DNA of 64,000 nt, taken from assembly GCA_005884575.1 (NCBI GenBank), contig VAWW01000008.1:96975-160974 (forward strand), in the 5' to 3' direction. Of this stretch, positions 25,521-34,275 are shown piece by piece. The stretch is from Actinomycetota bacterium. Its GTDB lineage: Bacteria; Actinomycetota; Thermoleophilia; Gaiellales; Gaiellaceae. Within the stretch, counting starts at the first letter, position 1; each line of letters opens with the position of its first letter. A program made the translations under genes and the position numbers. Under the pieces are notes generated by a model. It was not told the DNA's origin and searched no databases. It saw nothing but the letters and a program-made list of their open reading frames with translations.

Positions 25521-26302
25521 CGGCGGCCGCGGACGTACTCGGCGTAGCTCATGCGCCGGCCGCCCTCCGGCTGCACCTCGAGCAACTCCAGTTCGCCGTC
25601 GGACGGCCGCGCCTTCCAGACGATCAGCGACCGCCCGTCGACGAGCGCGCGCGCTCCGATGTGCGGCGAGAGTGCGCGGATCCGGTGCAGCGCCTCCTCC
25701 GGGTGTGAGAGATCGAGCTCGCGGTCGGCGGGCGTCAGCTTCTCCGCGTACGTGACGCCGTCGATCGGCTGCTCGTGGAACTCCGGCTCGGGCAGTACCT
25801 CGTCCAGCAGCTCGACGGCGAGCTCGGCCGCGCGCGCGAACACGGTGCCCGCGTCGTCGTCCGGCCCGATGGGAAATGCGCGTTGTGCGGCGATCGGCCC
25901 CGCGTCGAGCTCCGCAACCGTGCGATGGATCGTCACGCCAGTCTCCGCGTCGCCCGCGAGCAGCGCGCGCTCGACGGGCGCCGCCCCTCGCCAACGCGGC
26001 AGCAGCGACGGGTGGACGTTCAGCCACAGTCCGTGCAGGAGCAGCGGTGCCGGGATCAGCAGGCCGTACGCGGCGACGACCATCGTGTCGGTCGGCAGCT
26101 CGAGCCGCTCGTCGAGCCGGTCCGGCTGCGTGACCGGAATCCCCAGCCGCTCGGCGACCTCCTTCGCCGGCGGCGGCGCGAGTTTGCGGCCGCGTCCGCG
26201 CGGCGCGTCCGGCCGCGTCACGAGCAACGCGACGTCGTGCCGTTCGGCCAGCCGCTCGAGGACGTCGGCGCCGAAGGGAGCGGTCGCCGCGACCGAGAGC
26301 AC
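25517..26302 (-). CDS. fmt: Methionyl-tRNA formyltransferase
   Basis: Formylates initiator tRNA. Motifs: RPDAPRGRGRKLAPPPAKEVA, NVHPSLLPRWRGAAPVERALLAGDAETGVTI (catalytic H and the SLLP loop) and C-terminal LLEVQPEGGRRMSYAEYVRG. At 261 residues it is shorter than the usual 300-310; both the N-terminal strand and the C-terminal domain are compact. GTG start follows the def stop with a 1-base overlap. Confidence 0.93.
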   Translation of the reverse strand: MLSVAATAPFGADVLERLAERHDVALLVTRPDAPRGRGRKLAPPPAKEVAERLGIPVTQPDRLDERLELPTDTMVVAAYGLLIPAPLLLHGLWLNVHPSLLPRWRGAAPVERALLAGDAETGVTIHRTVAELDAGPIAAQRAFPIGPDDDAGTVFARAAELAVELLDEVLPEPEFHEQPIDGVTYAEKLTPADRELDLSHPEEALHRIRALSPHIGARALVDGRSLIVWKARPSDGELELLEVQPEGGRRMSYAEYVRGRR

Positions 26303-26865
26303 TAGGTGAGAACGATGCGCGGGCGGAGGATCGCGAGCGCCTCCCGCCGCGCCTCGGGCGTCGTGCGGTCGATGATCAGGACGCCGTCGAGGTGATCCAG
26401 CTCGTGTTGCACGACACGCGCGCCGTGGCCCTCGAGCTCGTAGTGCACGTCATTCCCGTCCTCGTCCTTGCCGGCGAGCGTCACCGCCACCGTCCGCTCG
26501 ACGGGAACGCTCACGCCCTGGAGCGAGAGGCAGCCCTCGTTGTCGACGTCTGTCTCCTCGCTGCGCTCGACAATCTCCGGATTGACGATCGCCACGTCCT
26601 CGTCCTCCTCCGGCTGGAACACGAACAGCCGCTGCAGCGTGCCGACCTGCGTCGCCGCGAGGCCGACGCCGTGCGCCTCGTGCATCAGCTGCGTCATCCG
26701 CTCGATCAGCCGGCGCAGGTCGTCGTCGAACTCCTCGACCGGCTTCGCCGGGAGGCGGAGCGCGCTGTCCGGATACTGGCGAATTTGCGCGAGCGCGAGC
26801 CGCCGCCGCGCCTCCTGCTCGGCGTCCAGTCCCTCGCGCGCAACCTGTCCCTCGGCGTCGCTCAT
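26302..26865 (-). CDS. def: Peptide deformylase
   Basis: 187 residues with the three diagnostic motifs: GVGLAATQVG (66-75), EGCLS (C112, metal ligand) and QHELDHLDG (H154, E155, H158). It removes the formyl group that Fmt adds. First gene of the long def-fmt-rsmB-rpe-rib operon; the divergent gene on the other side starts 24 bases away. Confidence 0.97.
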   Translation of the reverse strand: MSDAEGQVAREGLDAEQEARRRLALAQIRQYPDSALRLPAKPVEEFDDDLRRLIERMTQLMHEAHGVGLAATQVGTLQRLFVFQPEEDEDVAIVNPEIVERSEETDVDNEGCLSLQGVSVPVERTVAVTLAGKDEDGNDVHYELEGHGARVVQHELDHLDGVLIIDRTTPEARREALAILRPRIVLT

Positions 26866-26888
26866 TGCAGCGGGCAGACTACCGAGGG

Positions 26889-27467
26889 ATGGATCCGCGG
26901 GAGCTCAAGCAGATCATGTCGCAGGGCGCGGTCCGGCCCGAGACGCCGCGCGACCGCCGCGAGCGTCGCGTGCTCGAGGAGGATCTCGCCGACAGCCCCG
27001 TCGCCGGGAAGCCGCTGCGGCAGCGCGTGCGGAACTTCCGTCCCGATCCCGACGCGGGGATCATGGCGCTCGGCGGGCCGACGGCGTGGATGCGACGGCT
27101 GCGCGCGATCGAGGACGAGATCGCGCGGCACGAGCAGCAGCTCGCGGAGGCGCGGGCCGAGCTCGCCGCCGAGGCGTCGCCGGAGGACTTCCCGCGGCTC
27201 TGGCGCGAGACGGCGGCGAACTGGAGCTTCGGCGAGGTGAACGAGCTGATCGAGCGGCACAACCGCTTCTTCCCCGCCGAGGCGAGGCTCGCGATGGATC
27301 CACGGACGCGCGACTTCGTGAAGATCGGCGGGCGCCCGTACCAGCGCGAGCCGCTCGACGCGGCGTGGATTCTCGAGCGCTTTCCCGCTGAGGTCCTAAA
27401 CGCTCTGGGGATCGACGTCGACGACGACGCTCAGGCCGGCGCGGCGCATCGCGGGCGCGGCGGCTGA
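26889..27467 (+). CDS. Conserved hypothetical protein (DUF1992-like)
   Basis: 192 residues starting MDPRELKQIMSQGAV. Recognisable parts are GKPLRQRVRNFRPDPDAGIM, a helical stretch RRLRAIEDEIARHEQQLAEA and IERHNRFFPAEARL with GRPYQREPLDAAWILERFP. I associate this layout with DUF1992/DnaJ-C28-like proteins without certainty. Divergent from def; its last 72 bases overlap the end of convergent priA. Confidence 0.65.
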   Translation: MDPRELKQIMSQGAVRPETPRDRRERRVLEEDLADSPVAGKPLRQRVRNFRPDPDAGIMALGGPTAWMRRLRAIEDEIARHEQQLAEARAELAAEASPEDFPRLWRETAANWSFGEVNELIERHNRFFPAEARLAMDPRTRDFVKIGGRPYQREPLDAAWILERFPAEVLNALGIDVDDDAQAGAAHRGRGG

Positions 27468-29327
27468 CAGCAGCGCGGCGGCGCGGGCGGCGAGGGCGCG
27501 GGGCCGGTCTGTCTTGCCGACGAGTTGCGCCCGGTGGCGGCCGCGGAGGCGGAGCAGCGGCGCCGGCCCGAGCAGCTCCTCGCCGCCGCCCAGGCCGGCC
27601 TTCAGCTCCGCCAGCGCCCGCTCCGGACCGGCGGCGTCGGGGCCCGTGCAGACGATCCGGACGAGGTGCCGGAAGGGCGGGTAGCCGAGCGCGCGGCGGC
27701 GGTCGAGCTCGCCGGCGAGGAACTCCCGGACGTCGTGCCGCGCGGCGAGCGCGACCGCGCGCGAGTCCGGCTGGAACGTCTGGACGATCACGCGGCCCGG
27801 CGCGTCGCGGCCGCTCCGTCCGGCGAGCTGTGTCAGGAGCTGGAACGTGCGCTCCTCGGCGCGGAAGTCCGGCAGCCCCAGTCCGGTGTCGGCGTCGACG
27901 ACGGCGGCGAGCTCGACCCCCGGGAAGTGGTGGCCTTTCGCGACCATCTGCGTCCCGACGAGCACGGCGCGGTCCGTGGCGGCAAATCGGGTCAGCGCGT
28001 CGTGCAACGCGCCCGGCCGCTCGAGCGCATCGGCGTCGAGGCGGATCACCTCGAGTTCCGGCACCTTCGCCGCGAGCTCGCGCTCGAGCTTCTGCGTTCC
28101 CGCGCCGATTCGCGCGAGGTCGGGCGATCCGCACTCGGGACAGGTCGCGGGCGCGAGCTCGGAGAAGCCGCAGTGGTGGCAGCGCAGGCTCCCGTCCCCA
28201 TGCAGCGTCAGCGCGACGTCGCAGAGGTGGCAGCGGCGCGAGACGCCGCACGCGCGACAGTGCAGCGCGGGTGCGACGCCGCGTCGGTTGAGCAGCAAGA
28301 TGGCTTTGCCGCCGCGCTCCGCGATCCCTCCGAGTTCGGCGAGCAGCGGCGCAGAAAGCGGGTAGCCCTGCTCGCGCCGCATGTCGATCACGCGGACCGT
28401 GGGGAGCGGCGCGGCGATCCGGCCACCGAGCTCCACGCGCTCGAGGCGCTCCCAGCTCTCCGGCCGCGGCGTCGCGCTGCCGAACACGGCGACCGCGCCT
28501 TCGAGCGCTGCACGTTTCGCGGCGACGGTGCGCGCGTCGTAGCGCGGATCCGACTCCTGCTTGTACGACTGGTCGTGCTCCTCGTCGACGCAGATCACGC
28601 CGAGCCGCTCGACGGGCGCGAAGACGGCGGAGCGGGCGCCGACGACGATGCGCGCTTCTCCGCTCGCGATCCGCTCGCGCTCGTCGCGCCGCTCCGCGTC
28701 GGTGAGCGCCGAATGGAGGACGGCGATCCCGTCGCCGAAGCGCGCACGAAAGCGGCCGACCGTCTGCGGCGTCAGCGCGATCTCCGGGACGAGCACGATT
28801 GCGCCGAGCCCGCGCTCGAGCGCGGCGGCGCACGCGCGGAGGTAGACCTCGGTCTTCCCGCTGCCCGTTGCCCCGTAGAGCAACAAGTTGCCGCCGCCGC
28901 TCTCGAGCAGCTCGACGATCCGTGCGAGGGCGCGGCGTTGCGCCTCCGACAGCGACGCGGGCTCCAGCTCTTCACTCCCGAGCGCCGCACGCGAAGCGGG
29001 CGACGCCTGGAGCTTGCGCCGCTTCGGCTTCACCGGCGCGACGAGCTGGAGCGTGCGGCCGGGCGTCGATCCGTAGTAGTCCGCGAGCCAGAGGGCGAGG
29101 TCGACGAGCGGCGCCGGCACGGCGTCCGCGATCCGCTCGACCGCGGAGGCCTCGACGCCGTCGGGCAGCGGGACGTCGAGCTCGGTGACGACGCCGCGCC
29201 GCCGCGCGTTGCCGAACCGGACCTCGACGACGGAGCCCTTCCCGGCCTCCGCCGGCACCTCGTACGTGAACGGCCGCGCAAGCACGCGGGCGGTCACGAG
29301 CGGGTAGACGGAGGCGTACCGGGTCAC
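27396..29327 (-). CDS. priA: Primosomal protein N' (replication restart helicase)
   Basis: 643 residues. N-terminal DNA-binding part, then Walker A GATGSGKTEVYLRA, DEEHDQSYKQ (DExH), a zinc region with paired cysteines (CRACGVSRRCHLC ... CHHCGFSELAPATCPECG) and GTQMVAKGHHFPGV, AGRSGRDAPGRV. It reloads the replisome on stalled forks, the pathway that also uses RecG. GTG start at 29325-29327. Confidence 0.94.
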   Translation of the reverse strand: MTRYASVYPLVTARVLARPFTYEVPAEAGKGSVVEVRFGNARRRGVVTELDVPLPDGVEASAVERIADAVPAPLVDLALWLADYYGSTPGRTLQLVAPVKPKRRKLQASPASRAALGSEELEPASLSEAQRRALARIVELLESGGGNLLLYGATGSGKTEVYLRACAAALERGLGAIVLVPEIALTPQTVGRFRARFGDGIAVLHSALTDAERRDERERIASGEARIVVGARSAVFAPVERLGVICVDEEHDQSYKQESDPRYDARTVAAKRAALEGAVAVFGSATPRPESWERLERVELGGRIAAPLPTVRVIDMRREQGYPLSAPLLAELGGIAERGGKAILLLNRRGVAPALHCRACGVSRRCHLCDVALTLHGDGSLRCHHCGFSELAPATCPECGSPDLARIGAGTQKLERELAAKVPELEVIRLDADALERPGALHDALTRFAATDRAVLVGTQMVAKGHHFPGVELAAVVDADTGLGLPDFRAEERTFQLLTQLAGRSGRDAPGRVIVQTFQPDSRAVALAARHDVREFLAGELDRRRALGYPPFRHLVRIVCTGPDAAGPERALAELKAGLGGGEELLGPAPLLRLRGRHRAQLVGKTDRPRALAARAAALLSAAAPAMRRAGLSVVVDVDPQSV

Positions 29328-29382
29328 CCGGCGAGCCTAGCCTCCGCCCAGGCCGGCGCCGCCCAACGTCGCACTTTTGCGT

Positions 29383-29397
29383 CGGTACCTGGTACCG
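29383..29397. repeat. Perfect 15-base palindrome in the greA-priA gap
   Basis: CGGTACC-T-GGTACCG is a perfect inverted repeat with one central base, next to a TTTTGC stretch. It resembles short REP-type palindromes but no second copy was found in the window. On the minus strand it could act as a weak terminator after greA. Confidence 0.4.
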
Positions 29398-29402
29398 GCG
29401 GA

Positions 29403-29849
29403 CTAGCGGCCGATCGAGACGATGCGCGCCGTCCACGAACCGCGCGGGGCGGCGACCTCGACCGAGTCTCCGGGCTTCGCGCCGAGCAGCGCGGCGCCGA
29501 GGGGCGAGTCCGGGGAGACGCCGCCCACGCTCGAGATCTCGACCTCCATCTGCTCGCCGTGCTCGTCCTCGATCTGCACCTTCGAGCCGACCGCGACGAC
29601 GCGGCTCGCCGCGGCTGCGTCCTCGTCGATCAGCACCGCGTTGTCGATCCGATCGCGCAGGATCGCGATGCGTCGCTCCAGCAATCCCTGCTCGTTCTTC
29701 GCCGAGTGGTACTCGAAGTTCTCCGACAGGTCCCCGAAGCTGCGCGCGGTCGCGATCGCCTGGACGACCTCGGCGCGGCGCGGGCCTTCCAGCTCGGCCA
29801 GCTCGGCCTCGAGCTGCTCCTTCTGCGCCTGAGTGAGATGCTCGCCCAT
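29403..29849 (-). CDS. greA: Transcription elongation factor GreA
   Basis: 148 residues with the coiled-coil N-terminus (LTQAQKEQLEAELAELEGPRRAEVVQAI), the tip motif FGDLSENFEYHSAK (usually DLSENAEY) and the C-terminal domain PLGAALLGAKPGDSVEVAAP. It rescues backtracked RNA polymerase. The two acidic tip residues D and E are present. It is the third gene after the ZIP transporter on the same strand. Confidence 0.93.
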   Translation of the reverse strand: MGEHLTQAQKEQLEAELAELEGPRRAEVVQAIATARSFGDLSENFEYHSAKNEQGLLERRIAILRDRIDNAVLIDEDAAAASRVVAVGSKVQIEDEHGEQMEVEISSVGGVSPDSPLGAALLGAKPGDSVEVAAPRGSWTARIVSIGR

Positions 29850-29858
29850 GGAGCGCGG

Positions 29859-30659
29859 CTACGCGCCGGCCGCGACCAGCACGAAGTCTGTCGCGAACCC
29901 GAGGAACAGGCCCAGGAGCACGCCCCACGTGATGACCGTCTTGTGCCCGAACAGCCGGCAGACGTTCAGCAGCTCGATCACGACGTAGAGAATCGAGCCG
30001 GCCGCGAGCGCGAGGAACAGGACGGAGATGGGCGTCGACGTCCACGCCTGGCCGAGCAGCGTGCCGAAGAACGTGGGTGCACCGCCGATCACGCCCATCG
30101 CGCCGAGGAACCGCCAGCTGGGCGGCTCCGCCTCGCCGGCCAGCGGGGCGACGATGCCGAAGCCCTCGGTCGCGTTGTGGAGCGCGAAGCCGATGATCAG
30201 CACGACCGCGAGGCTGATCTCGTCGCGCGCCCCCGCCTGTCCGATCGCGAGGCCCTCGGAGAAGTTGTGCAGGCCGATCCCGGTCGCGATGAACACCGCG
30301 AGCCAACGCGCCGGCGACATGCCGCCGTAGAAGTGGTGCTCCTCCTCGAACTCGGCCGACGACGCCGCGCCCGGGCCGAGGAACGCCTTGCGGCGGCGGC
30401 GCTTCATCCAGGTGTCGTAGTAGACGAGACTGAGCAGGCCGACCGCGAAGCCGGCGGCGAGGATCGCCGCCAGGTATGCGAAGCGGCCGTCCCGGCCGTC
30501 CGTCAGCGCTCCCTCGACCGGCTCCACCGCGTGGGTGAGCACGTCCCAGAAGAGGAAGAGCACGCCCGGCGAGACGTTGTGCATCCGCCCGACCGGGAGG
30601 CCGAGGAAGATGGTGAACCCCGCGAGCGCGCCGAGCAGCAGGATCTGCGTGGTGCTCAT
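29859..30659 (-). CDS. ZIP-family divalent metal transporter
   Basis: 266 residues with about eight hydrophobic segments. The metal path motifs HNFSEG (131-136) and HNATEG (161-166) are characteristic of ZIP proteins (zinc, iron or manganese uptake). The charged loop EFEEEHHF near 105 could bind metal. It is divergent from a DtxR-family gene and its start codon touches a dyad operator, so it is probably repressed when metal is plentiful. Confidence 0.9.
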   Translation of the reverse strand: MSTTQILLLGALAGFTIFLGLPVGRMHNVSPGVLFLFWDVLTHAVEPVEGALTDGRDGRFAYLAAILAAGFAVGLLSLVYYDTWMKRRRRKAFLGPGAASSAEFEEEHHFYGGMSPARWLAVFIATGIGLHNFSEGLAIGQAGARDEISLAVVLIIGFALHNATEGFGIVAPLAGEAEPPSWRFLGAMGVIGGAPTFFGTLLGQAWTSTPISVLFLALAAGSILYVVIELLNVCRLFGHKTVITWGVLLGLFLGFATDFVLVAAGA

Positions 30660-30676
30660 GTAAGGCTCACCTTACA
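30659..30676. promoter_or_regulatory. DtxR-type operator between zip and dtxR genes
   Basis: TGTAAGG-CTCA-CCTTACA is a perfect 18-base dyad. It ends on the first base of the zip ATG and lies 26 bases before the dtxR ATG. A candidate -10 box for the regulator (TAGAGT, 30687-30692) follows it. The pattern resembles DtxR/IdeR/MntR boxes (TTAGG...CCTAA). Confidence 0.6.
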
Positions 30677-30701
30677 CGCGGTTCGCTAGAGTGGCTGCGG
30701 G

Positions 30702-31388
30702 ATGGCGCAGGGACATTCGGTCGACGAGTACCTCGAGACGATCTACTTCCTCGCGTTCCCGATCGGCGAATATCGACCCCAGGGATCCGGGTCGCCGCCG
30801 CTCGCGTCGCGTGTCGCCGAGATGCTCCATGTCTCGCGCGCGTCGGCCGGGGAGATGCTGAAGCGCCTCGAGGCCGAGGGCCTCGTCGAGCGCGGCGCGC
30901 GCAAGGAGGCGATCCTCACCGGGCCGGGCCGGGAGCGCGCCGAGCGGGTCGTGCGCAAGCACCGGATCATCGAGCGGCTGCTGACCGATTTCATGGGCTA
31001 CACCGCCGCCGAGGCGCACGTCCATGCAGACGAGCTGGGCGACACGTTCACGGACGACATGGTTGCGCGCATCGACGAGCGGCTCGGGCACCCGGACCGC
31101 TGCCCGCACGGGTGGCCGGTCGACCCGGAGGTCGAGAAGGCCGAGAACCGCGACCTCGCGCCGCTGTCGGCGCTCGAGCCCGGCGCGCGTGCGACGATCG
31201 TCCGCCTCGCGGAGCACGACGGCGACCTGCTCCATTGGTTCTACGACCAGGACCTCGTCCCCGGCCGCGAGATCGAGGTACGCGAGACGCAGCCGGCCGC
31301 GGGTCAGGTGACGGTGAAGCTGAACGGGCACGAGCGCGCGATCGGCGAGAAGGCGGCCGACGGGCTGTTCGTCAGACAGACCGCCTAA
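30702..31388 (+). CDS. DtxR/MntR-family metalloregulator
   Basis: 228 residues: N-terminal helix-turn-helix (DEYLETIYFLAF; ASRVAEMLHVSRASAGEMLKRLEAEGLVER, residues 8-63), metal-binding dimerisation helix HRIIERLLTDFMGY, and a C-terminal FeoA/SH3-like domain from about 160. The usual metal ligands (Cys/Asp-xx-Glu-His) are replaced by HADELGDTF; with HVHAD and RCPHGWP nearby, the site may be rearranged. It is divergent from zip; its TAA stop shares bases with the convergent epimerase stop. Confidence 0.9.
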   Translation: MAQGHSVDEYLETIYFLAFPIGEYRPQGSGSPPLASRVAEMLHVSRASAGEMLKRLEAEGLVERGARKEAILTGPGRERAERVVRKHRIIERLLTDFMGYTAAEAHVHADELGDTFTDDMVARIDERLGHPDRCPHGWPVDPEVEKAENRDLAPLSALEPGARATIVRLAEHDGDLLHWFYDQDLVPGREIEVRETQPAAGQVTVKLNGHERAIGEKAADGLFVRQTA

Positions 31389-32468
31389 CGCGTAAGGCCA
31401 CGCGCGGCGAGCTCGCGAGCGGCGGCCTCGACGCGGTCGGTCGCCGCGCATCCCGTCCTCGAGCGCTACCTGCGGCTCGAAGCCGAGCACATCGCGGGCA
31501 AGCCCGATGTCGGCGAAGCAGTGTCTGATGTCGCCGACACGATATTTGCCGGTCTGCTCCGGCTCGACCGGCTTCCCGAGCAGCTCTGCGAGGTGCAACC
31601 CGAGCTCGAGGACGCTGACGCTCGTCCCGCTGCCGACGTTGATCGCGTGTCCCTTTGCCTCTTCGCGCCCGAGCGTGAGCGCGATCGCGCGGGCGACGTC
31701 GTGAACAGAGACGAAGTCACGTCGTTGACGACCGTCCTCGTAGACGATCGGCGCCCGGTCGTTCAGCAATCGCGACGCGAAGATCGCGAGGACGCCGGTG
31801 TACGGGTTCGAGAGCGCTTGCCGCGTGCCGTAGACGTTGAAAAAACGCAGGCCCGTTGTGGGGACATCGTACGCGTCGCCGTAGACGAGGCAGAGCCGCT
31901 CCTGGTCGTACTTCGTCACCGCGTAGACGGAGGTCAGGCCGAGCGGCTTCGATTCCGGCGTCGGGACGGGAATGAGCTCCTCCCCGGCCGGCCCGCGCGG
32001 CTCCCACTGATGGCGCTCGAGCTGACCGCGTCTGCGCTCGCATGCTTCGACCGGACGGCCGTCGATGGCCGTGTAGGCGCCCTCACCGTAGATCGACATG
32101 CTCGATGCGACGACAAGACGACGCACCGTGCGTTCGACAAGTGCTTCGAGCAGGACGCCGGTGCCTGCGGAGTTCTCGCTCGTGTAGTCCGCGATCTCGT
32201 ACATCGACTGGCCGACGCCGACCCGGGCGGCGAGGTGGACGACCGCGTCCACGCCGTCGAGCGCCCGGCGGACGGCGTCGCGATCGCGAACGTCCCCGAC
32301 GTGCAGCTCGACGTCCTCGGCGAGGTAGTCGGGTCGCGCAACGTCGCCGTGCACCTGCGGCGTCAGGTTGTCGAGCGCACGCACGCGGTGGCCGCGGGCG
32401 AGCAGCTCGTCGGCGAGATGGGAGCCGATGAAGCCCGCGCCGCCGGTGATCAGGATCGTCTCCGGCAC
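31385..32468 (-). CDS. NAD-dependent nucleotide-sugar epimerase/dehydratase, 3'-disrupted
   Basis: Extended SDR of about 360 residues: TGGAGFIGSHLADELLARG (NAD site, 8-26), HLAARVGV, SSMSIYGEGAY, and YAVTKYDQE (YxxxK active site), then NVGSGTSVSVLELG. The frame goes wrong near 31448 after ALEDGMR; a +1 shift restores ATDRVEAAARELAARGLTR and a TAG at 31385-31387. About ten residues of the usual tail (ELAEWL...) appear lost there. Substrate unknown; homologues act on UDP- or dTDP-sugars for envelope polymers. Stop overlaps the convergent dtxR stop. Confidence 0.85.
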
Positions 32469-32478
32469 GCGGCAGAGA

Positions 32479-33096
32479 CTAGCCCGCGGCGGCCCGCGCC
32501 CGCTCCAGTGCCGCCTTCGCCTTCTCCCACTCCCGGCGAGCGGCCGCCTCGGTACGCTCGGCTTCGCGGAGCGCGGCCTGCGCCTCGCGCGCCCGCTTGC
32601 GCTCGGCCTCCTCGCGCGCCCGGTCGCGCCTCGGCGCCTGCTTCCGCTTCGCCGGCTGCGGAGCCGCGGCCGCGGCGGCGAGCAGCGGGCCGAAGCCGGG
32701 CGCCTCGAGCTCCTTCTCGAGCCGCCCCTCGAGCACGCGTTCCGCCGCTTCGTCGTCGGCGGCCGCAGCCTGTAGCGTCGAGCGGACGCCGCCGAGGATC
32801 GCGTCGGTCGTCGCGCCGCGCTCCCGCGCGGCCTCGAGGAGGGTGTCGAGGGCCTTGCGCTCCGCCTCCGTCGCGGCCGCCATGTCCGTGCCGCCGGCCT
32901 GGGCCTTTCGCAGCTTTCGTCCCGCCTCGACGAGTGCCTTCACGTCGCCGCGCCGCTCGCGTGCGAGCTGGTTCACGGTCCAGGCCGCGCGCGAAGGCTT
33001 CTTCAGCTCCTTGACCTCCGGCTGCTCCTTCGCGAGCGCGTTGCGCGCCACCGTGAACTCCTCGAGCGGGAGCGCGTAGAGCTCGTCGGCAGTCAC
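32479..33096 (-). CDS. Conserved hypothetical protein next to ku
   Basis: 205 residues, GTG start two bases before the ku stop is complete. Residues 10-100 are globular-helical (LEEFTVARNALAKEQPEVKELK; AWTVNQLARERRGDVKALVEAG), followed by an Ala/Arg/Glu-rich coiled-coil tail. I know no function. Co-transcription with ku makes a DNA end-joining or nucleoid role possible; no LigD gene is visible in the window. Confidence 0.75.
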   Translation of the reverse strand: MTADELYALPLEEFTVARNALAKEQPEVKELKKPSRAAWTVNQLARERRGDVKALVEAGRKLRKAQAGGTDMAAATEAERKALDTLLEAARERGATTDAILGGVRSTLQAAAADDEAAERVLEGRLEKELEAPGFGPLLAAAAAAPQPAKRKQAPRRDRAREEAERKRAREAQAALREAERTEAAARREWEKAKAALERARAAAG

Positions 33097-33097
33097 G

Positions 33098-34009
33098 TCA
33101 TGCCGCGTGAAGCGCTTCGAGCAGCTCTTCGCGGCTCATCTGCGAGCGGCCGGGGATGTCGGCCTTCTTGGCGCGCTCGTAGAGCTCGTCCTTCGAGAGC
33201 TCGTCGAGGTCGCCTCCGGACGCGGGCGCGCCGCGTCGTCCCTGAGCCGCCGCGATGCTCGCGCGGAGCGCAGCCATCAGGTCAGTCGGCTGCTCGGGCT
33301 CTTCCTGGGCCTGGATGACGACCTCCTGGCCCTCATGCTTCGCCTTGATGATCTCGCAGAGCGTGTCGCGATAGGTGTCGCGGTACTTCTCGGGCTCGAA
33401 GTCGCCGGCGAACGCGTCGATCAGCTGTCGCGCCATTGTCAGCTCGCGCTCGTCGATCTCGACGTCTGCGGGCGGCGCGATCTCCTCCGTCGGGACGACC
33501 TCGTCGGCGAAGTACATCTGTTCGAGCGTGAGCACGCCGTCGCGCACGCGCAGGCAGCCGAGGTGCTGGCGGTCGCGCATGACGAACTTCGCGATCCCGG
33601 CGAGGCCCGCGTCCTCCATCGCCTCGCGCAGCAGCACGTACGTGCGCTCGCCGCCGTCGTCGGGCGCGACGTAGTACGTGTGGCGGAAGAGGATGGAGTC
33701 GATCTGCTCGTACGGGACGAAGTCGCGGATGTCGATCGTCCGGTTGCCCTCCACCTTCGCGGCCTCGAAGTCCTCGTCCGTCATGATCACGTACTCGCCC
33801 TTCTCGTACTCGAAGGCGCGCACGATCTCCTCGTCCGGCACCGGTTTCCCCTCGGCCTTGCAGATCTTCTCGTAGCCGATCCGGCTGCCGTCCGGCTGGT
33901 GGATGTAGTTGAAATGGAGCGTGTGGTCGCGGATCGCGCCGTGCAGCCGCACGGGCACGGTGACGAGCCCGAACGAGATCGTGCCCGACCAGATCGCGCG
34001 TGGCGGCAT
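33098..34009 (-). CDS. ku: Non-homologous end-joining protein Ku
   Basis: 303 residues: MPPRAIWSGTISFGLVTVPV, RIGYEKICKAEGKPV, YYVAPDDGGERTYVLLREAM, FVMRDRQHLGCLRV, LIDAFAGDFEPEKYRDTYRDTL. All of these belong to the bacterial Ku core, which rings DNA ends and recruits LigD. A C-terminal extension (LSKDELYERAKKADIPGRSQ) looks like a SAP/Rho_N-type helix pair that may add DNA binding. Divergent from two small genes. Confidence 0.96.
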   Translation of the reverse strand: MPPRAIWSGTISFGLVTVPVRLHGAIRDHTLHFNYIHQPDGSRIGYEKICKAEGKPVPDEEIVRAFEYEKGEYVIMTDEDFEAAKVEGNRTIDIRDFVPYEQIDSILFRHTYYVAPDDGGERTYVLLREAMEDAGLAGIAKFVMRDRQHLGCLRVRDGVLTLEQMYFADEVVPTEEIAPPADVEIDERELTMARQLIDAFAGDFEPEKYRDTYRDTLCEIIKAKHEGQEVVIQAQEEPEQPTDLMAALRASIAAAQGRRGAPASGGDLDELSKDELYERAKKADIPGRSQMSREELLEALHAA

Positions 34010-34134
34010 GGGGTTCCTGTTCCCGCGCGGCGCGGGAGCGGAAACTCACCCCGGGCGTGTCGAGGCATGGCGTGAGAGGTCATGGCCCAATCCGCGGATT
34101 GCTGGAGTACGAGTCGACCTCCAAGCTTCATGGC

Positions 34135-34275
34135 GTGTCGGAACCATTGATCGAACGCCAGGAGGTCGTTGCTCTACTCTTCAACGTGAGCGACATTGCG
34201 ATCACGCTCACGAGCATCGAGCGCTTCTTGACCGAGGACGAGGACGATGGCGAAGCGGAAGCTGACGAAAGCTGA
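34135..34275 (+). CDS. Small acidic hypothetical protein, 46 aa
   Basis: Frame from GTG 34135 reads VSEPLIERQEVVALLFNVSD and ends in a run of acidic residues (FLTEDEDDGEAEADES). A start further upstream (to 34000) is possible. It is less GC-rich than its neighbours and overlaps the next small gene by 29 bases. Not a recognised family. Confidence 0.5.
   Translation: MSEPLIERQEVVALLFNVSDIAITLTSIERFLTEDEDDGEAEADES

Noticed and set aside
20421-26900. FMN riboswitch in the riboflavin operon
   Set aside because: The operon genes overlap and no conserved riboswitch sequence was visible before rpe, ribD, ribE or ribBA; only hairpins before ribH.
27525-30689. 1054-residue plus-strand open frame opposite priA-greA-zip
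   Set aside because: Spans three real minus-strand genes and their gaps; no recognisable domains.
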